Assembly: GCA_022495005.1 (NCBI GenBank)
Contig: JAGYXB010000081.1
Span: 62,001 to 126,000, forward strand
Direction: 5' to 3'
Length of the DNA: 64,000 nt
Origin: Rhyacophila brunnea
Taxonomy: Eukaryota; Arthropoda; Insecta; Trichoptera; Rhyacophilidae
The notes beneath the pieces are model-generated. The model saw nothing but the letters and a program-made list of their open reading frames with translations. It was not told the origin of the DNA and ran no database searches. The position numbers and the translations under genes are program-made. Positions 23,791 through 37,709 of this stretch are shown here, one piece after another; position 1 is the stretch's first letter, and each line of letters begins with the position of its first letter.

Positions 23791-26700
23791 ACATACCTAC
23801 ATTTTAAAATCCTCAGAAACATACAAAAATATTCAATTCGAACGAATCATAGAAAGATCAACAGCTTAAACACAGGAGCACTCACCCGGATGTTTTTAAA
23901 AATATTTTTTTTTTAGATAAACTATTTGTGAACAATCGAAATGATAGTAAAATTGTGTTACTACTAAAATCATAATATTATGTATTACCATATAGTTAAG
24001 CGAGCAAAACAACTATGAATAACCCATGATACTAAAAAGTTACCTACCTATATTAAAGATGAGTCTTATAAGAAGCAAAGTAGATAATGTTTAGTACCTA
24101 AGTAAGGTTATGTTGATAGTGAAATATACGTTAATAACCACGTCATGATAGCTTGCGAGAATGTTCCAGTCGCAAAGAATAGTTGACATGTTTTCTGCGA
24201 ACAAGGAGCCGTCTTGTCTCTTCGAAAGCCACGCAAAGCGCCTCGGGCAACGAATTTGTATGTGAGGGTTTGTTATATACCAGAGATCCTGAACTTGAGG
24301 GATGATAATGTGTTTAAGTAAAGGATCGTTGATATAGCTTTGTTTTTGAAGTATGTGTATTTATTATGCAAATAGTTTCAATGTTATAAGGACATGTTGA
24401 GATGTTGTAGGTCAAGATGAGAATGTAAACGCGCTTGTAAAGTAGATAATATGTTGTCAAACATAAATAATTGAAATGCTTGCTTACTGTTTTTAAAGTT
24501 TGGAATATTTTAATAAGTGATATTATTATTACCACCACTAGTATTATGAAAATTTTTTTTGGTGCAAGTATGCATTATTTGACTTTTAAATAAAATATTT
24601 TGAATTATAATGTAATTCCAAAATAACAATTAATCCCTTCTTTTTAAAAGTGGGCTATCCTGATAACATCATTATTTGTAAAAAAAAAAATAGTTCAAAT
24701 AATGTGCCATACAAACCCATTTAGTGCTAACACCGCGACTGGCGCGTTTGGAGTCGTTGGCCATTAGATATAATTAACGTGTTATCTAAATGTGCTAATT
24801 AAAATGTAAGCAGTGATTGTGTTTTAATTAAAACCTTTATACAAGTCAAAAAATGTTATTCAATCTCGACAACAGATTACTAACAAAATTGTAACACACA
24901 GAACATAATATCTATTTTGTCGTGTTTAAATGCAGTTATCCTAAAACAAAGATTTAAAGGAAAATTTCAGAAATGGGCTCAACTACTAATAACGCTTAAC
25001 CAGCAGGTAACATGAGCATCAAGGTATACTATGTATAAGGCTGCTTTGGATATCAATATACTTATTCCCCTTTCATGAGACTGAGTTCTTACGTACGTTA
25101 TTCTATACATTCTCAAGGCTGTTAATGTTTAACTAACTCGGTGTAATTTCGTGTCCTTATGTACTTTTTATATTTTAATATAGTTTTTTTTATTACATTC
25201 TTTTTTAAATTGGGTTTTTATAAGTATGTATGTCATTTTCACAATGTTACTTTATTATTTTTTCGTATATTGTTGTGAACATGAACGGGTGTTTAATGAT
25301 TTAAATCAGTAGATTTTTCTTTGTAACAATTTATAAATAATGCAGCAACTACCTATGATAAATTGTTTAAAAAAATCTGAAATTAAAATGTACAGTTACA
25401 GCTACAAATTTATAACCACTACTGTAAGTAAAAAAATACTAGTCGTACATAATATAGTTATAAATGTATAAAAATAGTCTAGATATAATAGTTTTAGAAA
25501 TGCTAATTCAATTTTGCACCGGAATTTATAAGACATATAAATATAAAACTGCAGAACACTTTTTATGTGGAACATTTCATGTTTTTTTTAGAAAAATAAG
25601 GGTAATTTTTGTTCTCAAAGTTTCAGAAGCCTCCAGAATGTGAAAGCCATACTTCAGCGTGGAATGTTAGCGATGCTTGAACGCCGCTGCAGACAGGGTG
25701 GCCGCCCCACCAAACTTTAACAAGGCCTGCGCCGCGGGCGATCTACTCTGTACTGCGTAGTTGCGCTATTATTATTTTTTACAAAGTAGACACCATTTAA
25801 GGTATGGATTCCTTTATCCGTAGTAATTTCTTTAGATAACAGGTACTGATTATTTGACGATGCTACACTCATAACAAAATCAGAACATGAAATAGCTACA
25901 GAAAGTAGAGCCCCAGGCCTCAAAACCCAAATATAATTTACGATAATAGGTATATGTTATTTGTTTATCGTAGTTCTTGTATTACATGGAATATGCATCT
26001 CATCGTAATCAAAATTGAAACAAAATTTACCCAATCGTCTACATGTGTATATTATTGAGACTTAGACTATACTTAGATGTGGTGTTAAAAGCACATGCCA
26101 AGAAGTTTATGGATGGAAAAAATACAATTAACTCCATTCTAAACGACACCTCTCTATATCTCTCCAAATAGAGGAGATCACCAAGCTGAGTGTGACCGAT
26201 TCACTGGAAAGAGTGAGTTCGGGATAAATATCCCTGGACGGGCTTAGACGATGGTTGTGCAGTTAGCCATAGATTTGAGTGATCTGCAATAACTAATTAG
26301 GTTACTAATTTTGGATATATAGCCAAAGTGAAAACAATAATATAAAATTAATTTCTGTACTTTGTCAGTGGAAGCATTAAAAATTGAAGTGGAAGACAAG
26401 GGTCACGGACACGATGATCCAATCGAGTAAAGAACGATACGGGTCTTTTCGATACCAGCTTTAGTTATCCGGCCAGCAAAATGCTCGGCTTGATAGAGAG
26501 ACAAATCTAAGACATCTATAAGAAGCCACTATGAACACTAAAATTAAGTAGTGAGTCCTTTTTCAGTTTTTCATTCTTCGATTTCTTTTGAGAAAATGTC
26601 AAAAATTATTTACGCGTCAAGTCCATGCAAATTTAAACAAAATCCCACTACTTTGTCATTTAACGGTCTACGCAATCAATTATTAGGGTACGCCATTAGA

Positions 26701-27764
26701 CATTTATAATGTATGATGCTCTAGTTTTGTAAAATAAAATTCATAATTTTTTCATCTATCCATACTTCAATTACTCAGATCATACATTTTCCACATAACT
26801 TTTCTCTAGAACACATTCTACGTATTCCCAGTTGCCTATGTTACTATTCGTCAATTTTTATTTACCCAAATAATTAATATTTTATGCACTTTTCAAAAAC
26901 ACCACCAGAATTACTCAGCAAACTAGACTCTATTTTCACCGCTACTATTTGTTATATGGTGCTAGCTGTGTAAAGCTGTGTACCTATGTAAAAGAAAAAC
27001 TTAAGACTTTTGTGGTTACATTTTTAGAGCAGGTACAATGTGCACTTCGTACGAGAAAAATTGTATGCATTTTATTACACGGGTAGTGTTTACTTAGGTC
27101 GGAATACTCATTGAAAAAATAATACTTAGATATTTAAAAAAAATCAAGAAGTACTTACTATAAATTTATTCTCTGATATTCTATAGAATGTATTTTTCTG
27201 CATTAAAAACTGAGTATAATTTTTCAACATCTGGATTATTAATTCTTTCCCCTTCTTATTTGTATAAACTTCTTATTTATTTACCTGGGTAGATAATGAT
27301 CTGATTTTCTGTGTATCTACAACTGTAATGCAAATAATTAATGAAACGTAATTATCATATTAATCATCAACACTATGATAATACGCTTGGATATGTATGA
27401 ACTGCTTCATTAATGAAGATTAGACAGTAATACATTCAGTAATAGCACCTGTACCACTGCATAGATTTACTTTCAGCAATGGTGTGTATTTTAAACTACG
27501 TGATAATAATTACTGTTTACACGTAAAAGTGCTGACTGTCTCGCCAATCTCATTTTTCAAGAGTAAGCGAGACGCGTTGTTGTCATTTTATAGTACTATT
27601 TGACAGGTAGTGAAAATCGTTTAACCTCTGCGCGGTGTAGTTTGTTTTTTTACCGGCAGGTTTGCCACTATCGTTCTACTGCGACTAAAAAATCCAACTG
27701 TCGCGTGAAAATTCAGAAGTTTCCGACCATATTTGATTCATGTATGCAATCTTGAAACTTGCAT
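23791..27764. other. AT-rich sequence without recognised gene
   Basis: Includes moderately GC-rich patches at 24160-24270, 25620-25760 and 26130-26520. The 25.7-kb patch has GCCTGCGCCGCGGGCG. No frame in them has a recognisable motif and no repeat ends were found. Confidence 0.45.
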
Positions 27765-27855
27765 GATAATACATGTTTACACGTGCATTTTCTTGTTATG
27801 GCCGTGATAATAAGTACTGTCAGGCGTAAATACATGCACGTCTAAACGGGGTTTA
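27765..27855. repeat. Small inverted repeat
   Basis: GTTTACACGTGCATTTT near 27775 pairs with AATACATGCACGTCTAAAC near 27827-27845. The two arms enclose about 35 bp. GTTTACACGTAAA also occurs at 27515. A MITE origin is plausible but not shown. Confidence 0.35.
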
Positions 27856-28783
27856 AGCGCATTAAATTCTTATTGCTAGTAAACAATTGAACTGGGTGAC
27901 GTATTGGGAATTAGCTGCTAATGGTAAATGTCACTAAATATACCTACCTACTAAACAAAAAACAAATAAACAATGTTAAGGTATGCCTTATTATATACGA
28001 TCGCGACACCAGTGTCCCGTTTGAAACGGGCCTAAGAGTCCATGTTTCCCACGCATACGTGGGCACTACCACACGTTGTTTGAACACTTACGACACAATA
28101 CAAAGTCACTTTTGAAGATATTATTCAGGCGCTCAAATGCATTACATGCCAAGATTAGTTCCGCAAGAAATCTTGTCATATTGAGTCTTAATCACCCTAA
28201 ATAATAAAAAAAACATGTTTTCATGTCTATTTACAATATTTACATGAATAAAAACAGTAACCCCCCGCATTTCTTTACTTCTACGATGTCTGCATCTGTT
28301 GAAAATCATTTCGTCTGGATAATAATATTATTGATGGTCACGCAAAATCCCAAATGCGTTATCGGAGACAAGACGATGTAGCTGATCAAAGTAATATTAT
28401 GGCGTTCACTAAATTGGCTACAAGTGTTTTATTTTGTCTATCTTGGTTTATAGAAAAATTAATATGCATGTATGATGGTTTGTATAATATATTATATAAA
28501 AGGGAGAAGCGCGATGTTTTAGTACTTGCATGCGTGGGGTAACGACCGGCATTAAAAAGAAAACATTCCAATTATAGATAGTAAAATAACACGATTGTCA
28601 TTTCTATGCGGGTCGTTGTTCGTTCACTATTCAATAGCTCTGATTTCCAATGATATAAACTGAATCCATCAACCGCGGCACCAAAATGTTGGGCTTTAAG
28701 ATTGTATAGTAATTAAATATATTATGATGTTACTTACAGGCTATTTTTTTCCTTCTTAATATTATCATTACCTACTATAATAT
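27856..28783. other. AT-rich sequence without recognised gene
   Basis: No supported feature. A short palindrome, CCCACGCATACGTGGG, lies near 28048-28063. Confidence 0.45.
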
Positions 28784-29042
28784 CGTCACTGTTCTGGCAG
28801 AAGACACTAATTTGAAAAAAAATCATATTGAGTTAGTTATACTAAAATGTTCCTTATTTCAATTTTTACCGTCTGGAAACCTTCTTAATAAATAAACAGT
28901 CTTTATTTTAAAGTCATCCGTTTTACGATTACTTATTAAACTCACATGAGAGACCATTTCAAACATTTTAACAACTTCAAAGTCAAATTACTCAAAACTA
29001 GTAGGTATTCTCCAGTTAGTGTGTTTTGCCAGAATAGAGACG
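28784..29042 (+). mobile_element. MITE with ATATCGTC-type ends, copy A (259 bp)
   Basis: Ends CGTCACTGTTCTGGCAGAAG and, read from the other side, CGTCTCTATTCTGGCAAAAC form an inverted repeat of about 28 bp that extends into flanking ATAATAT/ATATTAT. The interior (TTTCCAGACGG / CCGTCTGGAAA, an AAATAAACAGTCTTTATTTT stretch) is nearly the same as copy B at 42218-42458 in the opposite orientation. A larger element at 56235-56892 has similar ends with a different interior. No coding capacity. Confidence 0.8.
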
Positions 29043-31122
29043 ATATTATACACGACATAATAATTTTTGATTAATTATTAATGTTTATAGTATTCAATTT
29101 AGACTCATATTTATACTGAAGCTAATATTGATATTGGCGGTTTAATTAGTATCGAATTTTCGTGCTTCTTTACCTATTACATTTTCACCGACAAAAATTT
29201 AGTTATCCGTAAACAACTATAATATTAACAGTGAAATGCTGATCACTTCTTGGTAGGTTATCATAAAAAATCGAATACATAAAAAGATTAATTTTATTTC
29301 ATTGCAAGCGAATCTAATAGGTTATGCGCTCTCAGAAAAAAGTATTAGGAAAAATTATTTCTCTGATCTTTCAACCGAATTTTATAAATTTGTTTCATGG
29401 AGAGATGTTTCATAAAGCATTTCTTAGAATGCTATTCTAGTAAAAAGATGAATAAAGAATTAAAATATTATTGGTGCTCAGGATAAATAATAATAAATTA
29501 TTTGTTAAAGACACATAAAGATAACATATTAATTAAAAACACTGTACAATGTAGTTATCTAAGATGCGTCATTGTTACTTTTGTTTCGTCAAGGACAAAC
29601 ACATATAACACTCTCCACTCGCGAATTAATATTTAGTTTTAACATGTTTAACAAATGTTATCTATTAAAATTTAGTAGTATGGTAAGTTAATTATTGATC
29701 TTAAGACATAAAGCAGCTCAAAAATATAGATTCTTAACGTAAGTTAAGAGGTTAAGTCGAAATATAGTTTAAAGCAATCAGTAATATTAATTGTAGACAA
29801 GATATTTGTATCACATAACACGCGATATTTGGTCAAAACATATTAATAATCATCACGTCATAAAATAGTTATATTTAATAAATTAAGGACTCGGGTATCG
29901 TATACCGGACAAAAGTAAAGAGTTTGAGGTATCTTTGGGAGCTAACTATAGACTATAAATGTAGACTTTGTAGCAAAGATGCATACGTCATTATCTTATC
30001 CTCTGGAAATTAAAATTTGTGCAATATAAGTCATAATTAATAAATAAAAGGGGATTATTATAAACGTCATCGTTTTTAAATTAAGCAAAATTTTAGAACA
30101 CATTATTTTGATGTCCATAAATTATTATTTTTCTAGGATGAGAAAAGATTGGAATTATTTTTATATTTTGTTTTTATTCATCTGTCTATAACGCATACAC
30201 TGATTCTCGCAAGTAAATTTTCAGGCAACATTTTTGTGTCTTTGTTGAGCGATCGCATACGAACAAACACTCTGTATCCCTCTAATCCTCGCTGTATTTA
30301 ATATTATGCATTCCGCTCACACGCTTTTTAATCCTTTCATCGTACTATATTAGAGTTGTGTTGTTTCTATAAACCAAAAAAAATATGTAAAATACACCGG
30401 GTTTATCGAAATAGATACTTACCGATCTATATTATTATATATTATAAAACTATGAATATTGTTAGCCTGCTTTGTTTATTATATTAAAAAATAATAGTAC
30501 ATATTGTTTGCTAAATAGTAGGTATTATTGAGCACATCGATCAGAATGTTGACAGATCTAATGTAACTTCCACCTAGTATTTTATTTTAGTATAGTTCTA
30601 CTACGTTGATTTGATTATAAATAATTGTAATAAATTAGAGTAAAGTTTTATAAAATTCTGGATGAAAATTGCGCCCATTTCTGTGAAAATTCATTATTTA
30701 TCGTTGTGAAAAAATCTGAGAAAATTAAATTATCTTATAAAGGACTGCAGTAAAGAAACGCCTTAATTTTAAATGAGAGTCCACGGTAGTAGTAGTAGCA
30801 TTATTTCAGTAATTGCATTATCTTGAAGGAAAACCTCTTCTCGGAAAATGTTCTTTGCACTGCAATTGTCGTAATTCTTTCTTTGCCATTCAACTCAACT
30901 CACAGAGTGCATTTTTTAGTATTCGTAAAAAAGTCCAATGATAATTTATGAAAATGAATTCTTTCCATTTATGCTCAGACCAGCACAAAATTGTAAGTTT
31001 TAGCACTAGTGTGATTGTATCTTTGTTGTTTTATTGCGTGTAGAAACAGTTTTAATTTTTTCAATTGAAAATTTTAAGAATTTCATTAAACGTTTTGTTA
31101 TATTATGTACACATATGTATAC
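29043..31122. other. AT-rich sequence without recognised gene
   Basis: No supported feature. A short (GTA)n run lies at 30786-30797. Confidence 0.5.
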
Positions 31123-31346
31123 GCCCCCGCGCATTGGACTATCATGATGTGGGTCCCAGGTTCGAATCCTGGGTCTGGCAAGTACACATATTGTTTTTCA
31201 ATTTGTGTGTGAGTCAGGGTATGGACCTAATAGGTTGAGCAAGTGGCTGACATCCATTTCCCGTAAAAACAAAATCTGTTAATACAAACCTCTACTCTGT
31301 GGAGTCCTATATGATCCTATTAGGATCGAACATGGTCGGAAAAAAA
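31123..31346 (+). repeat. tRNA-derived SINE, family A, copy 3, with 8-bp target duplication
   Basis: ATGTATAC at 31115-31122 recurs at 31347-31354 directly after the A-rich tail. The 5' leader and A-box part are shortened (GCCCCCGCGCATTGGACT), but the B box GGTTCGAATCC, the whole body and the CATGGTCGG-A(n) end are kept. Loss of the A box should have silenced its internal promoter. Confidence 0.8.
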
Positions 31347-31526
31347 ATGTATACCTACATACATTTGACTGTTAATAATAATTAAGGAAAAAAATACGTT
31401 ACCCACACAAATCAAATTTGATAAACGTTTTTGTTATGGTTTTCGGTCAAAGTTACAATATATAATAGACATAAATCTTAAGTGCATGGAAAAAAGATTT
31501 TGGTGTTTTATTTTCCCTTTTAGATA

Positions 31527-32828
31527 CGAGGGTGGGTCAATAAGTCCTTAGAAAAGCCAACAGGTGGCGCGACTAGTACTGTAAGCGGTTTGTTTTCATG
31601 CAGCGGCACTACCGATTCAGTATGCTGCGAAGTTTCAATCAGATTGGTCGGGTTGTTGTGTGTTTCTCGTACATTTAAAAAAAAAATTTGCTTGTGGAAA
31701 ATGGAAAAATGGAAAATGGAGAAAATTGAGTTTAGAGCTGTTATTAAACATTTTAATATAAAAGGGTTAACAGCAAAGGAAATAAAAAATGAGTTGGATT
31801 TAGTTCACGGCATATCTGCTCCTTCACTTGCAACTATTTATAACTGGTTAAATGAATTTAAACGTGGTCGTACATCAACAAAGGATGAACCACGCTCAGG
31901 ACGTCCTGTAGAGGTGACTACACCAGAAATGATCAATAAAATCCACGATATGGTGTTAAGTGACCGAAGATTAAAGTTGAGTGAGATAATTGAGGTTACA
32001 GGGATCTCAAAAGGTAGCGTCATTTCTATTTTACATGACAAATTGGGCATGAAAAAATTTCTGCAAGATGGGTGCCGCGTTTGCTCACAGTCGACAATAA
32101 ACGCAATAGGGTCGTGGCCTCTAAAGCCCTGTTGTCGCTCATGCAACGCAATCCGGATGAATTTTTTCGTCGCTTTGTGACTGTAGATGAAACATGGATA
32201 CACCACTATACTCCCGAGACGAAAGAACAGTCAAAGCAGTGGATTGCAAAGGCGAACCATGTCCAAAGAAGGCGAAAACCGTAAAATCAGCTGGTAAGGT
32301 TATGGCTACTGTATTTTGGGATGCACGTGGAATTATTTTCGTTGACTATTTGGAAAAAGGAAAAACAATAACAGGGGATTATTATGCATCTTTATTGGAC
32401 CAGCTAAAAAACAAAATTGAAGAAAAACGGCCTCATTTAAACAGGAAAAAAATCCTCTTTCATCAGGACAATGCCCGTGTTCACACATGTTTACGATCAA
32501 TGGCTAAAATTGAAGAATTGAAGTTCGAATTGGTCGACCACCCACCGTATTCGCCAGATTTAGCCCCCAGTGACTTTTTCCTTTTCCCAAACTTAAAAAA
32601 ATGGCTAAGTGGACAACGTTTTTTTTCAAATGAAGAAGTCATCGATCGGACAAATGCTTATTTTGAGGACCTTCCGAAAACTTATTTTTCTGACGGTTTA
32701 AAAAAAATTGAGAAACGTCTAACCAAGTGTATTGAGCTCCAAGGAGATTATGTTGAGAAATAAAAAAAAAATACAAAAATAAAAACTGTTTTAATGCTTT
32801 TTTCTAAGGAATTATTGACCCACCCTCG
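31527..32828 (+). mobile_element. mariner transposon copy 2 (1302 bp)
   Basis: The inverted repeats match those of copy 1, and TA flanks both sides (31525-31526, 32829-32830). Full length, with the 5' untranslated part, gene and short 3' part all present. It shares a specific one-base deletion with copy 3, so copies 2 and 3 share an ancestor that copy 1 does not. Confidence 0.95.
31701..32763 (+). pseudogene. mariner transposase, two one-base deletions
   Basis: Start MEKWKMEKIEFRAVI at 31701, with the alternative Met at 31716. The first frame stays open through SVISILHDKLGMKK, then shifts because one base is missing near codon 114 (copy 1 reads NISARWVPRLLT there). The second part, read from 32072, has VTVDETWIHHYTP (first catalytic Asp). 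It shifts again near 32251 (WIAKANHV instead of WIAKGEP). The third part from 32194 carries HQDNARVHT and YSPDLAPSDFFLF with both remaining catalytic Asp residues, to the stop at 32761-32763. All DD34D residues survive but in three frames. Confidence 0.92.
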
Positions 32829-33691
32829 TATTAATTATTAAGGTAATTAAAGAAAAGTCAATAAAAATGATTAAGTTTTTTTTTCCACTTCAATTCCTAC
32901 TAAAAATAAAATGCTAAATTTAGATAATAAATCGGCATATCATCTTTTGGACACAATTGTATGACTGGTTTAAACTGTTTCGAGACCCCTTTTAAATCTT
33001 GTGGCAAATCGATTGCGTGCGTCGTTAATGCGTCAAAGAAAATTGCCACTGTATATTAGCTTGTATATAATAATTACAGTCGTGTTCAATGTCATTATCC
33101 AATAAAATTTATTTTGAAAACCCTAAGGGTTAACTTATTTTTCCTTTCTACAGTCGAATATATTAAATACTCATTTCTCCAGAGAGCACTTCTAAATATA
33201 ACTGTAACAATAGCCATATTACATGCAATTATGCATAAATTAAATCATGTTAAATAATTGATCCATACCTACATACTAAATGCTATTTCCAAATATCAAT
33301 ATTTAATAAATTTAAAAGGGTAAAATAATCTTTCAAATATTTTATATGGCACTTTCGATTTGGTTTGTCAGTCTGGAGGGGAGCTCTACCTCGCCCCCTT
33401 TGATCTTCGACCCGACCCAACATCACTTGTTTCCAAATTATCATATTATTATATTATATCCTATTTATACACATATTTAAAAATATTTAAAATTTCAGAG
33501 CATATAAAACATTGAGGGTTTTAGTAAAATACACGATCTAATATAAACGAACAGGATATTATAATATAGTTTAATAACATTTTTACAAAATTTTCATATT
33601 GGTGGATTCAATATCTCGACGATGTTATATTCTTCAATATACATAGTTCAAACGGTTAATGTAAGTTGTACGTATGCAGTTCATCGTGAGA
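32829..33691. other. AT-rich sequence without recognised gene
   Basis: A small GC-richer patch at 33360-33425 (TCTGGAGGGGAGCTCTACC) has no assignable function. Confidence 0.5.
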
Positions 33692-33848
33692 CAGTACGTG
33701 AAACATGAGATCGTATAACATTTTATTAAATGACGAGTTTTTAACGCCGCATTTTGTAAGATACGTACAAATGTATTCCACGGTGAAATGTTCAACGAAG
33801 AACTCGTCATTTGTTTAAATGTTACACGAACTTATGTTTCACGTACTG
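33692..33848. mobile_element. Hairpin MITE-like element (157 bp)
   Basis: CAGTACGTGAAACATGAG, then TAACATTTTATTAAATGACG, is mirrored by CGTCATTTGTTTAAATGTTA and CTTATGTTTCACGTACTG. Arms of about 53 bp enclose roughly 50 bp. Outside the ends similarity fades. No coding frame. A single copy in the window, so family status is inferred. Confidence 0.6.
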
Positions 33849-36060
33849 CGGCGCACGAATAAGTGTCCTGCGGTGAATTGTTTACGTATAAATTTCCGGA
33901 TACGAGTTCAAAGTTGTCCATTAATATTTTTAGATATTCTTAAGTCATTTCACATTAACTTTTATTTATTTTAACTAGTATCTATAAAATTATACATAAT
34001 TATTTTTTCTCAATCGTAATAGTTATGTATTGAAACAGTTAGCATTTTCCCAATTATAATGGTTTTAATTATATTATAAGTGTTGTATTAAATTTAATCA
34101 ACTATCTAGTAGTATTAATTATTACTTCTATTAAATATTTATGTGTACATTCAGAATGGTATTACTAATGAAAATATTGTCTGTGGTGTGATTGAAACAT
34201 TGAAAAAATAAACATACTGAAAATGTCATCGACTTTCAAATTAAAAACGCAGCATTTCAATCCAATGCGGTATAAAATAATAATAAAAACCTAGTGATTT
34301 TATGTATATGTGCTTACTCATTCGACGCGAAAGCTTTTTACTACAGTATCCGTTTGTTGGAAGTTCATTCAAACTTGATTGAAAAATCAACGAGGCGAGC
34401 TGCCCGCCTGCCTACGTGCCACCACAAATCGAGGCACGATTTATAGCCATAAACCTAACCACTTGAGACTCATAATAGCAAAATTAACGTGATTGATATT
34501 GAATAATAAATAACAATATTTTGTAATTGACAATTGCTAAAACTTTTACTGTTTTATTGCTACCATTATTATAAACCACATAAATTTCTTTATTTTATAT
34601 TGCACTAAGTATTGTATACCTACTTATAACTATGTTTATATTTACAAAATAAAAATACTGAGTTGCATGTATATATCTGTATAAATATCATCCAAAATAA
34701 TATCATTAAAATTGAAGCTTGTCATATTTGCAATTAAATTGATTATTAATATTATAACTTTTAAAACATTACTCGTTAACTAGAATAAGATGCATAATAA
34801 ATACAAATAAAATACTTATAAAATAGATTAAGACTATTCATAATATAAATGCTATGCTATTTAAATAGAATTATTACCTTTGGAGGCCGATGTGCAACGC
34901 TTAGGATCGAACATTATTATCGTTTATTTTTGTCCCTAATGTGACTATTATTAAATTTATTTATCTCCATTACTAATAACATTAATTTATTATTGTTAAA
35001 TAAATTGTAACACCGATACTGCGATGGCAAATATTTGCCGACCATGGGATACATTTACACAATACGTAACTACTGTGTCGCTCTCTACAAAATAGTGACC
35101 GCGTACGTTTGGCCCAATGTGAAGAGACAGCACAACAGATGAAACGGACATTGGCCCGTTTGTTAATAAATAAATTATTGGAAAAGTTGAATAAAATACA
35201 TACAAAATATTATTTTCAATAATTATTTAACTATACTTTACACTCCTCGAAGACACGATAGTAGAGAGCAAAGAATACTAATTATTTTAAACACGTAATG
35301 TATTATTATTAATTCTCAATACATTGAATTGCTATTATCTACCAATCATCGTAAATTAAGTTATTATTCCCACGACATTAAAATTGTGTGTTCAAATTAA
35401 TTTCAACACTATATTATTATTTATATACAATAATGTAAATTTGTTTGATAAATGTACGATACGTGAATACTATAAATTATATACGTTATATTATACAAAC
35501 ATTCTAAGAAGACATTATTATCTGGTATCAATGTTTACGTCTAGATTTATTAGCCAAGTGCAACCTGCACAGACAGTCAAACTGATTGAGGTGAGTAAAG
35601 CCACATCAACCCCTAAACTCAATATAGCCACTTGTAAGTGTTGGCATCGCTTGTTTGCATATAGTTCAACCGATTGTGTTGATCTGGTGAAAGAGAAAAT
35701 CGTATTAGGTAGGTATCTATTCTGAGATCTTATTGCGTTTCCACGTAGGTACTGTGAATTGTTAATATTCTTACAAGCATTTGGTAGTATTATGAGAGTA
35801 GGAAAACTTAGCCATAATTTTCACTTCAAAATAAGCATTATAGACATTCTCTCATTCTTTTTATGCCATATCGGTTATCAGACGTCGATAATGACACTAT
35901 TATATTTTCCCTTTGTCCATCGATACTCTAAATAGCGATAGAGTACTGAATACATAACAGTCTCTGATATTCTTGAGCAAGATTTTTTATTCGCGATAGG
36001 TATACTAAAACTCTTGGTATAGTGAATCCTATTGATAAATGACGAAAAAGCGTCATAATT
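33849..36060. other. AT-rich sequence without recognised gene
   Basis: A 113-codon frame at 35384-35725 has low-complexity composition. It contains CTGATTGAG followed by GTGAGTAAAG near 35585, which looks like a splice donor, but nothing else supports an exon. Confidence 0.4.
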
Positions 36061-36245
36061 GACACGAAAGGTTTTGGTAGCGGTTGGAATTGAACTTTCG
36101 ATTAACAGACGTGCATGCTGCTAATTACGCTATTCCGGCAAACGGGTGATTGATATTTTTTTAATCCATATCATATTCAAAAACAGCTATTTTTTATTGA
36201 ATACCGAATACACTTAAAAATGTTCGATTATTATTAAAAATACGT
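36061..36245 (-). repeat. tRNA-Asn-like relic with short body
   Basis: On the minus strand a TAGCGTAATTAGCAGCATGC A-box region is followed by a TCTGTTAATC anticodon loop of the tRNA-Asn type (GTT) and GTTCAATTCC as a decayed B box. The acceptor halves do not pair, so it is not a functional tRNA. Flanking sequence to 36240 is related to 23715-23785, suggesting a SINE-like family. Confidence 0.5.
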
Positions 36246-37709
36246 ATTATAGAAAACAAAACATTAATCATAAAGCTAGCCAATTTACCTTGGTAAAGAT
36301 TTAATCACCTCCAATGACACATATTATATCGGAATTAATTCACAATAGGTGGATTAATAGCCCAAAGAATAAGAGCATTCACCCCAAAAGTGAAAGATGT
36401 GTCGCTAACACTTTTTGAAATAATTTAGATATATATATCGATGGATTCGTTATTAAAATCTCTACATGAAAATTTTATCGCCTCTTTCAAAATCCGCTAC
36501 GATTAACTGTCATTTATGAAACAAAATCAATGCGTCTATCAATTTCCGCTATAACACTACTGAAACATTCAAAAACCTTTTTAGTTCAAAAAGTTTTTAT
36601 TGATTTTCTCAACATAATGAATAAGTGTTATAGCGGGTTATATAATATTATCTTATTCCCTCAGATATCATTAGCAATTCAAAAATTAAGTAGTCTGTTC
36701 ATTTAGTTTACCTTTTTGTTAATATTTACTCTAATCATCAACATTAGCAATGTATTCATAATAGATTTTATTACGTATTATTAAACATAATAATTAGATT
36801 TTTACAAGATAACAAAATTGTAGTTTTGTATAAATAATTACTTATTTTTTTACTAATCATTCGCTCGGATATATTTAGTTAGTGTGTTGCGAGCCAAATG
36901 ACTTTTATCAAATATTTTCATTTCACTTTTACACTTTTATGACATTGTAAGTACATGGTTTCATAAAAACATAATCTTGTCGTAAAGTTCAAGAGTCTCA
37001 AAAGTATAGATGGCTTCAAGACTACTTACCAGCATTTTATAGGTTATGTCATTTATTATTTATAGTTTATATCAGAAAAGTTGTATGTCATTTGAACAAT
37101 ATCGAAGAAGAATTACTCTTTTTATTCTTATGGAATTCTACTATACAAGGTAGGTACCAACTATAGGTACCTCATATATTATTATATTTAGATTTTGATT
37201 TTCAACGATCTAGATTTACTCATACAAATACATCGAAAGAAAAGCCTTATAATATTATATAAATTCCATAATGCATGTTATATGTGTGCACATATAAAAC
37301 CATCTGATACAACTGGACTCCAGAATCGTATGTGAATAAAAATGTTTTCAAATGTAAAACACAAGCCGGCAAAATAATGCAGTTTGGTTTGTAGACACAA
37401 TAAAATACAGGTTTGTAGCAGCTGCCGTCTCAGATGCACGCCACTGGAAAGAAAACGAATCGAAATGCATTTTTCTGATAACAGGTGTCAGATTGAAAAG
37501 AAAAACGCATAAAGAAAGCTTTTTAGCTTACTCAACCATTGCCATTGGCGTAGTACGTATGTCTTATAAATAAATGTAGGTGATCATTTTTTTTGTATTA
37601 ATTTTTATGTACTTAAGGTATTTTACAAGAGTAGCAAAACTCTAATAGTGATTGTGGGATCTTCTAATGAGTGAATATAAACCTACTTTTTACCATGTTT
37701 TATTAGCTC
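36246..37709. other. AT-rich sequence without recognised gene
   Basis: No supported feature. Confidence 0.5.

Noticed and set aside
31838..32206. 122-codon antisense frames in mariner copies 2 and 3 (the second at 45695-46063)
   Set aside because: Complement of the transposase coding strand. No independent start, domain or conservation argument.
35384..35725. 113-codon frame with a donor-like GTGAGT near 35591
   Set aside because: Low-complexity, AT-driven composition, no domain, no acceptor or continuation that I can support.
36081..36145. Functional tRNA-Asn
   Set aside because: The anticodon loop is Asn-like, but the acceptor stem does not form and the B box is altered.
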